Positions 1 through 5,875 are shown, counted from the first letter of the stretch. The stretch is DNA of 7,437 nucleotides from Cyanobacteriota bacterium (GCA_025054735.1 JANWZG010000181.1:1-7437), one strand, 5' to 3'. Notes: generated by a model from the letters alone, not told the origin. Numbers and translations: made by a program.

Positions 1-206
1 GTAGACCCAGATTCAGCAGTGTCTAGAGCAGCCGTAGACGTTGCGTCCGGTGATTCTAGACTGGCCAAGATTTTTAGGGCAAGTGTACTGTTATCTGCTT
101 CTGCCGTAACTAGCAAATCAGCAAATTGTGCGAGTAGAGTGCGTAGCCCTAGACGAAAAACAGGATCCTCGTCGATTAGCAGTAGGTTGTAGGGAGTATC
201 ATCCAT
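1..206 (-). CDS. Response regulator receiver-domain protein, N-terminal 68 residues (partial at window edge)
   Basis: The reading frame opens at an ATG (complement of 204-206) and stays open to the left edge, giving 68 residues. It begins MDDTPYNLLLIDEDPVFRLG, the first beta strand and helix of a CheY-like receiver domain. The acidic cluster D12/E13/D14 is where such domains bind magnesium. A second strand follows around residues 32-37 (LVTAEA). The phospho-accepting aspartate normally lies near residue 55; here an Ala/Ser/Thr-rich stretch (residues 51-68) occupies that place, so the Asp must lie beyond the edge or be absent. From memory, the wording 'LLIDEDPVFRLGLRT' resembles cyanobacterial regulators carrying a C-terminal DUF3685/Ycf55-like domain rather than a DNA-binding domain. 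That is recollection and the C-terminus is not visible. No clear Shine-Dalgarno sequence precedes the ATG. A perfect 14-bp palindrome lies 65 bp upstream. Confidence 0.8.
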   Translation of the reverse strand, partial: MDDTPYNLLLIDEDPVFRLGLRTLLAQFADLLVTAEADNSTLALKILASLESPDATSTAALDTAESGS

Positions 207-623
207 GGCAGCGATTGCTCAAATACGTTAATGTAGCAAAAATGGATCCGTAAAAATGCTGTTATTTTGACAGCAATATTGCTGAGCCAGATATTGATTC
301 TGGTGTGATTTCTATTAGTAATCCAATGGGATCCTGATCACATCAAGTGAGCTGCTAATCACTCATTATTAAGGTTGTAAAGATTACAGAATTCAATTAA
401 GAGCACATTAGTAAAAAAGTAAATCTTAATAAGTTTCCTACGATCCCCGTCTGTTTCACGGCTAAAACTGCCATGTTCTTGGGAATTCTAAGAATGTATC
501 TGGTTTTTAATACAAATCTAAAGACAACTTGAAAATCACTAGATATTGAAGACGGTCGAAATCCAATCAAGGTGGGGATCACTGGGTTCATAGGCTTTTT
601 CCAGCATCAGACAAAATAGTTGT
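207..623. other. Intergenic region between divergent genes
   Basis: These 417 bp separate the leftward receiver-domain gene from the rightward small-protein gene, so both promoters are expected here. The stretch is AT-rich, notably 360-430. It contains the perfect palindrome at 271-284 and a shorter inverted repeat TGTAA-AGA-TTACA at 376-388. No match to the NtcA consensus (GTA-N8-TAC) was seen, and no convincing -35/-10 pair can be chosen by eye. A 64-codon minus-strand frame at 397-591 has no recognisable motif and is not taken as a gene. Confidence 0.6.
271..284. promoter_or_regulatory. Perfect 14-bp palindrome, possible operator
   Basis: CAGCAATATTGCTG equals its own reverse complement; the symmetry ends at this length because the flanking bases are A and A. 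It lies 65 bp upstream of the start of the leftward receiver-domain gene, a plausible place for a dimeric repressor or activator site. There is no T-run or other sign that it acts as a terminator. The regulatory role is inferred from symmetry and position only. Confidence 0.3.
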
Positions 624-932
624 ATGAGATTAGCCATGCTGATGATCGCTACACACCTAGCCTATATGGGAGTTCCAGATGTGAAAACCTCACCGAATTC
701 AACGTCATCCTGCCGATATTGCATTCACTACACACCGTCAGGACGACGGGGAGGAAACTGCCAACAATTGGGAGTTCCTGTTCAGAGTAGTTGGAAGGCA
801 TGTCCTCTTGCATTACGAGCATTTTCATCTGCTTGGGATAGTGTAGATATTTCAGCCGAGTGGCAAGATGAGCCATCACTGCCAGACGTGGCTCACATGT
901 CAGCATCCGTAACAACCATAGCAGTTGCCTAG
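624..932 (+). CDS. Small four-cysteine conserved cyanobacterial protein, function unknown
   Basis: This is a 102-codon frame whose central part (residues about 29-71) looks like a compact conserved module: C30-RY-C33 is followed by HYTPSGRRGGNCQQLGVPV, with C46, and then SWKAC, with C60. Four cysteines in a C-x2-C-x12-C-x13-C pattern suggest a zinc or iron-sulfur site. I recall a family of short uncharacterised cyanobacterial proteins with almost this wording, but know no function for it. The start is uncertain: ATG 624 gives the longest form, whereas ATG 666 (residue 15) would leave 15 residues before the first cysteine, closer to the compact form I remember. Neither has a good Shine-Dalgarno sequence. 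The tail after about residue 72 is acidic and probably variable. An 88-codon frame on the opposite strand is a shadow. The next gene converges on this one. Confidence 0.72.
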   Translation: MRLAMLMIATHLAYMGVPDVKTSPNSTSSCRYCIHYTPSGRRGGNCQQLGVPVQSSWKACPLALRAFSSAWDSVDISAEWQDEPSLPDVAHMSASVTTIAVA

Positions 933-1039
933 CTAACCCTTAAGTCTACTGCTAACGCGAGAGAGTCATCAACGGCATTCCCGTTAATGCATTAGATTAG
1001 GGGGGTTTTGTTAAGACAGGGTTCACGACTAGCTACAAA
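933..1039. other. Convergent intergenic spacer
   Basis: This spacer separates the small-protein gene from the leftward GNAT gene. It contains two mutually exclusive short hairpins, AACGG-CATTC-CCGTT at 971-985 and GCATT-CCCGTTA-ATGC around 974-990. A run TAGGGGGGTTTT follows at 998-1009. Some of this may serve transcription ending, but no stem is strong enough to call a terminator. Confidence 0.35.
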
Positions 1040-1600
1040 CTAGCGGCGCGATCGTCGTCGGCCAACGCGCTCTGCTCGGTCGCGTTCATAGGAAATCAAC
1101 CTGCCATAGATATGATGCTTGCTGAGATTCATTGACATAAAGACATGCTGGCGGGTGTTGCCAAATCCTTTGCGGGTAAAAAAGTTAACAGCAGCTACAT
1201 TGGCAGGATCAGTATCAACCAGCATAAACCGCACCCCGTCTTCAATCATGCGCTCTACAATCTTATCTACAAGTCGATCGGCAATGCCCCGGCGTTGAAA
1301 CTGGGGTGTTACTCCCAGCCAGATAATATATCCATAAATCCAAGATGCCTTGCTGATTGTAGTTCCTAGCACAAAACCCGCAAGCTGATCAGCAATTTCT
1401 GCAACTAAGCAGTATTCTGGATCCGTATTGTATAGACCAATGACCTCCCATTCATCCCAGGTGCGATACAGGTATGGGTACAGGTCGCTGGTAAACAATG
1501 ACTCCCCCAAATGATAGACAGGGGCAATATCATCAATCTGCATATCCCGAATATTGAGTGTGTCACTGTCATCCGTATAGGATGTTGACGTTGTTACCAT
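1040..1600 (-). CDS. GNAT-family N-acetyltransferase
   Basis: The 186-residue product is predicted to transfer an acetyl group from acetyl-CoA to an amine; the substrate cannot be told from sequence. The GNAT fold is visible in order: strand 1 LNIRDMQIDDIAPVYHLGE (near residue 15), strands 2-3 EYCLVAEIADQLAGFVLG, then strand 4 WLGVTPQFQRRGIADRLV, whose Q-x-R-R-G-I-A (residues 102-107) is the pyrophosphate-binding loop of motif A. FMLVDTDPANVAAVNFFTRKGFG follows as the strand 5/motif B segment typical of RimI-like members. The C-terminus is strongly basic (RVGRRRSRR). The frame extends upstream to a TTG at 1741, but that extension of 47 residues shows no domain and lacks an ATG, so the ATG at 1600 is preferred; no Shine-Dalgarno sequence is evident. 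Cyanobacterial homologues recalled from memory begin close to this point. Transcribed divergently from the 549-residue gene. Confidence 0.9.
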   Translation of the reverse strand: MVTTSTSYTDDSDTLNIRDMQIDDIAPVYHLGESLFTSDLYPYLYRTWDEWEVIGLYNTDPEYCLVAEIADQLAGFVLGTTISKASWIYGYIIWLGVTPQFQRRGIADRLVDKIVERMIEDGVRFMLVDTDPANVAAVNFFTRKGFGNTRQHVFMSMNLSKHHIYGRLISYERDRAERVGRRRSRR

Positions 1601-2022
1601 AGGTTTTTTACTGCGTTTCTCCCATTGGGTTGTCGCTACAACTCTAGCGCTACCACTGCTCGATAGGTTGACAAAAATTACGCCATACTTATCTGTATGA
1701 TTCTGTACGATCCCCTGTATGCCTGATGGAGTAGCTGACAAAGCGAGCTTAAGTTCTTACTGAGGAACAAAATGGGGCTGTATAGATAGCGTTTGGGGCG
1801 GGAACGATAACCTGTTGCCCCTTGTCTTCCGCCTGCTTGCCAAGTGACCTGTCGGCTGCGGTAGCTGGCCATGACCTTGACTTGATGGAGCACCATCGCT
1901 GCTCCACGATCGTCTGCTCAGGTTTCAGCATGATAGATTTGTTAATCTGTTGCAAAATACGATGGTTGGTTAAAACCCCCCTATCCTAGTACTAGTAGGA
2001 ACTACCAATCCGCTAAACCATT
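1601..2022. other. Shared upstream region of two divergent genes
   Basis: These 422 bp must hold the promoters of both the leftward acetyltransferase and the rightward 549-residue gene. Visible structure is a 7-bp hairpin at 1886-1906, a 10-bp perfect palindrome CTAGTACTAG at 1986-1995, and a C-run AAAACCCCCCTA at 1972-1983, the latter two within 51 bp of the rightward start codon. Two minus-strand frames here (1678-1896 and 1749-1955) have no recognisable content and mutually overlap, so are not called. No promoter hexamer pair is clear enough to name. Confidence 0.5.
1886..1906. promoter_or_regulatory. Hairpin in divergent promoter region
   Basis: TGGAGCA and TGCTCCA pair perfectly over 7 bp around a 7-base loop (CCATCGC). 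No T-run follows on either strand, so it is not a typical intrinsic terminator. It could be an operator with spaced half-sites or an untranslated-leader hairpin; the role is inferred from position only. Confidence 0.25.
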
Positions 2023-3672
2023 ATGCCTGCTCTCACTCCATCCATTCGTCGCCGTTTGTTACAACTGAAGCAATTGCCAAGTGTCTGGGAGGGCGCTCGT
2101 TTACAGATGCCATTACGGCACCAGCCTGTTGAGTTTCATACAGATGACCATGGCAGCGACTGCATATTGTGGGTTGATGGCTCTGAGGGAATTGTGCGTG
2201 CAGTGGAAGTAGTGTCGCCTATAAGTGGGCAAGAAGCAGTGGTAAGAGCGCTATTGCGGGCTATGGAAATGCCCCAAAACCCTGGCAAGCCTGCTCGTCC
2301 TCAAAAGATTGTGGTCAACGATCGTGAGTTACAGTTTTTTCTCCGGGGCGTGTTGCAGGACATGGACATCATTGTGGACTATGTTCCCAGTTTGCCCCTG
2401 ATTGATGAGTTTTATCGTCACTTTGCTGCCACGGTAGAGTCTTGTTCACCACAACTGTCTCCTCAGTTGATAAAGCAGTTGAATGATCAGGCCTTTGAAA
2501 TTTGGCATCGCGCTCCCTGGGAATATCTGAGCGAAGAGCGGATAATCGCTGTTGACCTTAACGCCTGGGACTTAGAGACACTTTATATCTCCATTATGGG
2601 GATGCTGGGTATAGAGTATGGGATCCTTATGTATCGCTCCATAGACTCTCTTAGGCAATTTCGACAAGCGGTCATGAATATCCATGAACCAACAGACGAA
2701 GCCCAAGAAGCATTTCTACAACAGGATTGCTTGTTCGTAACCTTCGATCGTGACGACTCAGATGATAGTGTGTTTCTTGCGCGGCTTGGCACTCCTGAGA
2801 TAGATGATATTCAGCCTAGCTTTGGTAGCATCCATCCCCTAGAGGGGTTGCGGTTTAACCTGCAAGATGACGAGGCAAATGCCATGCTCGTTGCCCTAAG
2901 TGCCTTAAATCGATTTTTGAAACAGCATCAGCGTGAGCTGACATCCTCCCAGTTTCCAGAGCTGTCTAACCAGTATCGAATTGCGGTGCCTGCTAACTCT
3001 AATGCCAAAGGCTCTACAGTAACTGTTCGCATTAGCACCATGCCAGCCTTGGCGACGGAACTCCTAACCATGATGGATGATAGTGGTGAAGCTAACAATG
3101 AAGCTGAGGACATTAATACAGGGTTTCCCTTCATTCAGGATACACTTGTTCCAGACGAGAAGATTACCCTTCTTAGGGTATCGCCCTGGGAAGAAGTCCA
3201 GTTGCTGCGTCAACAGACCAGTTTTTATCAAGAGGCACCTGCGGTTTTTCCCCAGGTGGGGAATGGTTTGCCGATCGTCATTTTGCAAATTTCTCAACCC
3301 AAGGGTAAAGCTCTCATCCAAGCCATTCAGACCGCAGGAGGCTTACGGGGAATTTGCTTCAACCCTGGATTTGATCCCTACGCCAAGCAAACCTATGAGC
3401 TAGGACTGTTGCAGTTGGAAAATGGAGACTTGCAGTTGTTTGCAGAGTTCCAGGACGATAATCTAGAGTATCGCCGTGTTCGTAAGAAATGGAATCAATG
3501 CTGTAGTGCTACCCATGGCTATTGTGGATTGGTCATCGCCAAAGGGATCACTGGTGTTGCTCGAGGCAATCCTCAACTCAAGGACATGATGGCACTCATG
3601 GAAACACGCTTCATTCCAGTAGCAGAGTTAGGATTAGGCACCCTTGAGATGCACATAGAGTTCGACTACTAG
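2023..3672 (+). CDS. Uncharacterised 549-residue protein, DUF6930-like
   Basis: The ATG start lies 22 bp after the last notable upstream palindrome and has no clear Shine-Dalgarno sequence. No signal peptide or membrane helix is visible; an acidic cytoplasmic protein is expected. Recognisable blocks are an N-terminal basic helix with LPSVWEG (residues 18-24); CILWVDGSEGIVRAVEVV (47-64); RPQKIVVNDRELQFFLRGVL (92-111), leading into DIIVDYVPSLPLIDEF; and a middle block from about 160 (W161, APWEYLSEERIIAVDL, then YISIMGMLGIEYGILMYRS). The first part matches what I remember of cyanobacterial DUF6930 proteins. The PW..L / iMG..Gi.yG block resembles a domain seen in other proteins of unknown function. 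The C-terminal part (about 400-549) contains a Cys pair CC near NQCCSATHGYCG and is not recognised. No catalytic motif is evident. It appears to be a single-gene unit, since repeats and a pseudogene follow it. Confidence 0.88.
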   Translation: MPALTPSIRRRLLQLKQLPSVWEGARLQMPLRHQPVEFHTDDHGSDCILWVDGSEGIVRAVEVVSPISGQEAVVRALLRAMEMPQNPGKPARPQKIVVNDRELQFFLRGVLQDMDIIVDYVPSLPLIDEFYRHFAATVESCSPQLSPQLIKQLNDQAFEIWHRAPWEYLSEERIIAVDLNAWDLETLYISIMGMLGIEYGILMYRSIDSLRQFRQAVMNIHEPTDEAQEAFLQQDCLFVTFDRDDSDDSVFLARLGTPEIDDIQPSFGSIHPLEGLRFNLQDDEANAMLVALSALNRFLKQHQRELTSSQFPELSNQYRIAVPANSNAKGSTVTVRISTMPALATELLTMMDDSGEANNEAEDINTGFPFIQDTLVPDEKITLLRVSPWEEVQLLRQQTSFYQEAPAVFPQVGNGLPIVILQISQPKGKALIQAIQTAGGLRGICFNPGFDPYAKQTYELGLLQLENGDLQLFAEFQDDNLEYRRVRKKWNQCCSATHGYCGLVIAKGITGVARGNPQLKDMMALMETRFIPVAELGLGTLEMHIEFDY

Positions 3673-3946
3673 GTACATACAAGCGTATTTGATAGCAGAG
3701 TGTGTATAAATTGTAGAGGTATCTGGTTGACTGACAAATCTTCTTTGCAGGCTGGGTCAAACAATGTGAAACCCAACATCAGCCTACGCTCTGTTCGGTT
3801 ACGCCATCGCTAACCAAACCTACCAAGCTTAAACGCAAGCTGCACAGAGTAGCACCTAGATAACAACACCTGCCCTGGGACAGATGGGATCCACCACTGG
3901 GTGACATCGCCAAAATTAATGCAAAATTCAAAATTAGGCATTCAAC
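3673..3946. other. Gene-free spacer with degenerate repeats
   Basis: This 274-bp gap follows the 549-residue gene and holds no plausible coding frame. It contains a degenerate palindromic interspersed repeat (3750-3826, listed separately) and, just before the four-helix pseudogene, three CAAAATT words at 3911, 3922 and 3929. Short AT-rich microrepeats of that kind are common between cyanobacterial genes. No clear rho-independent terminator is seen after the stop at 3672. Confidence 0.5.
3750..3826. repeat. Degenerate palindromic intergenic repeat
   Basis: GCTGGGT (3751-3757) and ACCCAAC (3771-3777) form an inverted repeat with one mismatch. A second inverted repeat, GGTTA (3797-3801) and TAACC (3811-3815), encloses CGCCATCGC. 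The wording (GTGAAACCCAACAT, CGGTTACGCCATCGCTAACC, AAACCTACC) resembles a dispersed family I remember from cyanobacterial intergenic regions, of the form 'GTAGGTTGGGTT...AACCCAAC' and 'GGTTACGCTATCGCTAACCC'. This copy carries several substitutions, so it is probably an old one. Confidence 0.45.
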
Positions 3947-4314
3947 ATGGAGGAACTTTCACCTCGATCACGGAGCAGACATTTGAGTTTGCAGTGCGGA
4001 TTGTTAAGCTGTGTCAAGTCTTATATGATTAACCAGTTGTTTGCCGCACCCTCTAACGCCAACTGATTCACTCTGGCACATCGGTAGGGGCAAACGTTGA
4101 GAAATCTCAGGCAGCACAAAGCAAAGCAGACTTTCTACACAAACTGGAAGTAGCTTTGAAGGAGTTGCGAGTAACCCGCTATTGGCTCAGGTTGCTGATT
4201 GCCACCAACCTCATACCCGCCCAGCGGCTCAACGCACTACTAGAGGAATCAGAAGAACTGCTCAACATCATCGTCAACACCAAACGCAACCGACCCGAAT
4301 GCAGATTGCTATGA
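3947..4314 (+). pseudogene. Broken four-helix-bundle protein gene (23S rRNA intervening-sequence type)
   Basis: The frame read from 3982 gives TFEFAVRIVKLCQVLYD, a stop (TAA 4030-4032), PVVCRTL, a second stop (TAA 4054-4056), then RQLIHSGTSVGANVEKSQ, then ADFLHKLEVALKEL...TRYWLRLLIATN and LLEESEELLNII, ending at TGA 4312-4314. This is the hallmark pattern of the four-helix-bundle family (TIGR02436-like), in particular the SGTSxGANVE signature and the KELRVTRYWLRLL helix. A family-like start MEELS at ATG 3947 is in another frame from the body, so a frameshift near 3960 is also present. Two stops plus a frameshift make a functional product very unlikely. The family was first noticed as proteins encoded in intervening sequences of 23S rRNA genes, and free-standing copies are common in cyanobacteria. 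Their function is not established. The reading frame ends in an ATGA overlap with the next gene. Confidence 0.85.
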
Positions 4315-4721
4315 AATCCCATCCGGACGTAACTATTGTCAACAGGTACTTACCCTACAATCCTAAATTGACTAGCAGAGCCAAAGAACTACGCAAGAAT
4401 CCTACACCTGTGGAACGGAAGCTTTGGCAAGACTGTCTCAGACTATTGCCGTTTCGAGTCTTGCGTCAGCGTCCGATCGACCAGTTGATTGTCGATTTCT
4501 ATTGTGATGCTGTGAAACTGGTGATTGAAGTAGATGGGGATAGCCATTTTACAGAGCAGGGACAAGTCTACAACGCTGAGAGAACAAAGGTTCTGGAAAG
4601 CTACAGTTTGAGGGTGCTGCGATTTAGTAATGATGAGGTGATGCAGCAATTTGAAGGAGTTTGTCAACAGATTGAAGAGATGATTTCTCTGTTGAGCAAA
4701 AGAACTGACATAGCAGATTAA
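4311..4721 (+). CDS. DUF559-family, Vsr-like endonuclease-fold protein
   Basis: The 136-residue product belongs to the DUF559 group, small proteins with the PD-(D/E)xK-type fold of very-short-patch-repair endonucleases. Key segments in order are NPTPVERKLWQDCL (E35), FRVLRQRPIDQLIVDFYCDA with D62, KLVIEVDGDSHF with E73, D75 and H79, then RTKVLESYSLRVLRFSNDEV and a C-terminal helix. D62, E73 and D75 are the likely metal-binding residues. DNA cleavage is inferred from the fold; members are largely uncharacterised, often sit near mobile DNA, and no methyltransferase is nearby here. Start choice: the frame opens upstream at a TTG (4182), but that extension overlaps the four-helix frame and looks like noise. 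ATG 4311 forms an ATGA overlap with the upstream pseudogene's stop and gives the family's usual length; ATG 4299 is an alternative. Translation may have depended on coupling to the now broken upstream gene. The frame is fully intact. Confidence 0.85.
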   Translation: MKSHPDVTIVNRYLPYNPKLTSRAKELRKNPTPVERKLWQDCLRLLPFRVLRQRPIDQLIVDFYCDAVKLVIEVDGDSHFTEQGQVYNAERTKVLESYSLRVLRFSNDEVMQQFEGVCQQIEEMISLLSKRTDIAD

Positions 4722-5019
4722 AGTCCCCCTTAGTAAGGGGGATTTAAGGGGGATCGGCTCTGTGGTGCGTAGAGAAGGATCCCCCCTTAGACACACTTGA
4801 TAAGGGGGGAACCGAGCTGTGGCTTGAAGTCCCCCGTAGTAAGGGGGATTTAGGAGGATCGGCTCTGTGGTGCGTAGAGAAGGATCCCCCCAGACACACT
4901 TGATAAGGGGGGAACCGAGCTGTGGCTTGAAGTCCCTCTTAGTAAGGGGGATTTAGGAGGATCAGCTCTGTGGTGCGTAGAAAAGGATCCCCCCTAGACA
5001 CACTTGATAAGGAGGGAAC
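4721..5019. repeat. Three tandem copies of a ~105-bp palindromic MITE-like repeat
   Basis: The copies lie at 4721-4826 (106 bp), 4827-4929 (103 bp) and 4930-about 5019 (about 90 bp, missing the last ~14 bp). Each starts AAGTCCC and carries two GC-rich inverted repeats joined by the constant segment GCTCTGTGGTGCGTAGA. In copy 1 these are TCCCCCTTA-G-TAAGGGGGA at 4724-4742 and CCCCCCTTA / TAAGGGGGG at 4781-4809 with an 11-base loop. Differences are few: copies 2 and 3 share TTTAGGAGGATC where copy 1 has TTTAAGGGGGATC, and copy 3 has extra substitutions that weaken its stems. The 'AGTCCCCCTTA...TAAGGGGGATTTA' wording matches, from memory, a dispersed intergenic repeat of many cyanobacteria. No transposase is encoded. 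Copy 1 begins on the last base of the nuclease stop codon. Confidence 0.88.
4724..4742 (+). terminator. Palindrome at nuclease stop codon, possible transcription end
   Basis: TCCCCCTTA-G-TAAGGGGGA can fold into an 8-bp stem with a 3-base loop, starting 2 bases after the TAA of the nuclease gene. It is followed by only a short T-run (GATTTAAG), so termination would be inefficient. It is part of the repeat family rather than a dedicated terminator; a role in ending or protecting the nuclease mRNA is inferred from position. Confidence 0.3.
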
Positions 5020-5025
5020 TGGAGT

Positions 5026-5608
5026 TTACGGAGTATGATTTGATTCGATACCTGGCATCGGATTGCTGAAACCCTGATTCTGTGTCGGTCGCACTGGGCA
5101 GGCTGGGATGTGATGGGTGGTAATCGGGGTGGGCAAATCGGGGGCACTGTCTTGGCTGAGCAGGTCGCAGTATTTGCGGAGCAGCAGCAACACGGGGACA
5201 AAGGGCAGGACTCATGGGGGCTGCTGTCTTTTACCGAGGCGGTAGGCGATGTGGCGCAACAGGGTGGTTTTGCCATAGCTCCCTAGGCCAAAATGGTGAT
5301 TTGGCGATCGATGCAGTCGCGTTTTGCCTGGGCTAAGATCTGCCAAATATCAACCGTGGCGGAGAATTTGCAGTCGGCAGCTAACAGTCAAGGTAGCGAT
5401 TATCCACACCCCTGACTTTAGCGATCGTGGCTTCAGTGGTGCAATCAATGGCTTGGTTAATGGCTTTGCCTGTGTTCTCTAACCGTCGTTCGGTGCCTTA
5501 GTGAACAGGTTGCAGCGTTTTGGCAGTGTAGGCGATGCCCAGCCCAATCACATTGGCAATGCATTCGTTCAGCGGAGCGGGGGGTTAGGGGTTGAGAGCT
5601 TGGGTCAT
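5026..5608 (-). pseudogene. Truncated, frameshifted NACHT-type NTPase gene remnant
   Basis: Read leftward from an ATG at 5608, the frame gives MTQALNP, a stop (5585-5587), PPAPLNECIANVIGLGIAYT, then AKTLQPVH, a stop (5498-5500), GTERRLENTGKAINQAID, CTTEATIAKVRGVDNRYLDC and a stop (5381-5383). The reading then shifts to a second frame (from 5372: VDIWQILAQAKRDCIDRQI, TILA) and again to a third, with GSYGKTTLLRHIAYRLGKRQ at about 5283-5222. One missing base near 5284 would join TILA to LGSYGKTTLLRH, which is a Walker A/P-loop in the context typical of cyanobacterial NACHT or related STAND NTPases. A fourth stop (5212-5214) follows, then VLPFVPVLLLLRKYCDLL. Homology fades by about 5100 and the last frame ends at 5026, a few bases from the repeat array. 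The sensor or repeat domains that normally follow the NTPase are absent. Such proteins are often regulatory or defensive; the exact subgroup is uncertain. Confidence 0.75.
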
Positions 5609-5875
5609 GACGATCGCCGTTGGGATAGTTGGCTTTATCTTAACCGTCAGATTGATATTGGATTGACAACTGGGTTTAAAGCTGTTTACAGGCTACTATT
5701 GCTGTCATCAGCACCCTTGTCTGCACAAGCAATCTCATACACTGTGTTAACTAAGATACAACGCTATGGGCTAACCATTCTGGGCTAGTCTTTACAATTC
5801 CTTAAATCTTAACCAGTATCGTGGGGTTGCCAGAATAATCATTAGCAGTTAGCGATCGTATTTCCCGAACCAGGC
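5609..5875 (+). other. Upstream region of the ABC transporter gene
   Basis: This 267-bp stretch separates the leftward NTPase remnant from the rightward transporter gene. A TTGACA hexamer at 5663-5668 matches the -35 consensus exactly, with TTTACA at 5685-5690 as a weak -10 after a 16-bp spacer; this is only a candidate promoter. A GCGATCG heptamer lies at about 5851. A 95-codon frame at 5501-5788 runs through the pseudogene antisense and has no recognisable content. No strong Shine-Dalgarno sequence precedes the transporter start (only CCAGGC next to the ATG). Confidence 0.4.

Noticed and set aside
397..591. Minus-strand frame of 64 codons in the AT-rich spacer.
   Set aside because: No motif, no recognised family and no Shine-Dalgarno sequence; length is within chance expectation.
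649..915. Minus-strand frame of 88 codons opposite the four-cysteine gene.
   Set aside because: It is antisense to a frame with an ordered conserved cysteine pattern and has no recognisable content of its own.
1601..1741. Upstream extension of the acetyltransferase by 47 residues.
   Set aside because: It would begin with TTG, adds no recognisable domain, and the ATG at 1600 sits close to the expected beginning of the GNAT fold.
998..1983. 12-bp inverted repeat TAGGGGGGTTTT (998-1009) and AAAACCCCCCTA (1972-1983) flanking the acetyltransferase gene, as if a mobile element's ends.
   Set aside because: A 7.4-kb window has about 28 million position pairs against 17 million possible 12-mers, so one or two such matches are expected by chance. 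There is no target duplication or transposase.
4182..4310. Upstream extension of the nuclease frame by 43 residues.
   Set aside because: It begins at TTG and consists of Gln/His/Arg-rich translation of the overlapping four-helix-bundle frame, which shows clear homology in another frame.
4721..5019. Regularly spaced repeats considered as a CRISPR array.
   Set aside because: The period is ~105 bp with near identity across the whole unit, no variable spacers, and internal palindromes; this is a tandem repeat.
4962..5276. Minus-strand frames of 104 and 73 codons rich in Cys and Pro.
   Set aside because: These are out-of-frame readings of the NTPase remnant and repeat copy 3; the homologous reading is in a different frame.
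5400..5408. TTATCCACA, identical to the consensus DnaA box.
   Set aside because: It is single and lies within the antisense of the NTPase remnant's VDNRYL codons; no cluster of boxes or dnaA/dnaN genes is present.
5501..5788. Plus-strand frame of 95 codons.
   Set aside because: Its first third is antisense to the recognisable NTPase remnant and the rest has no motif.
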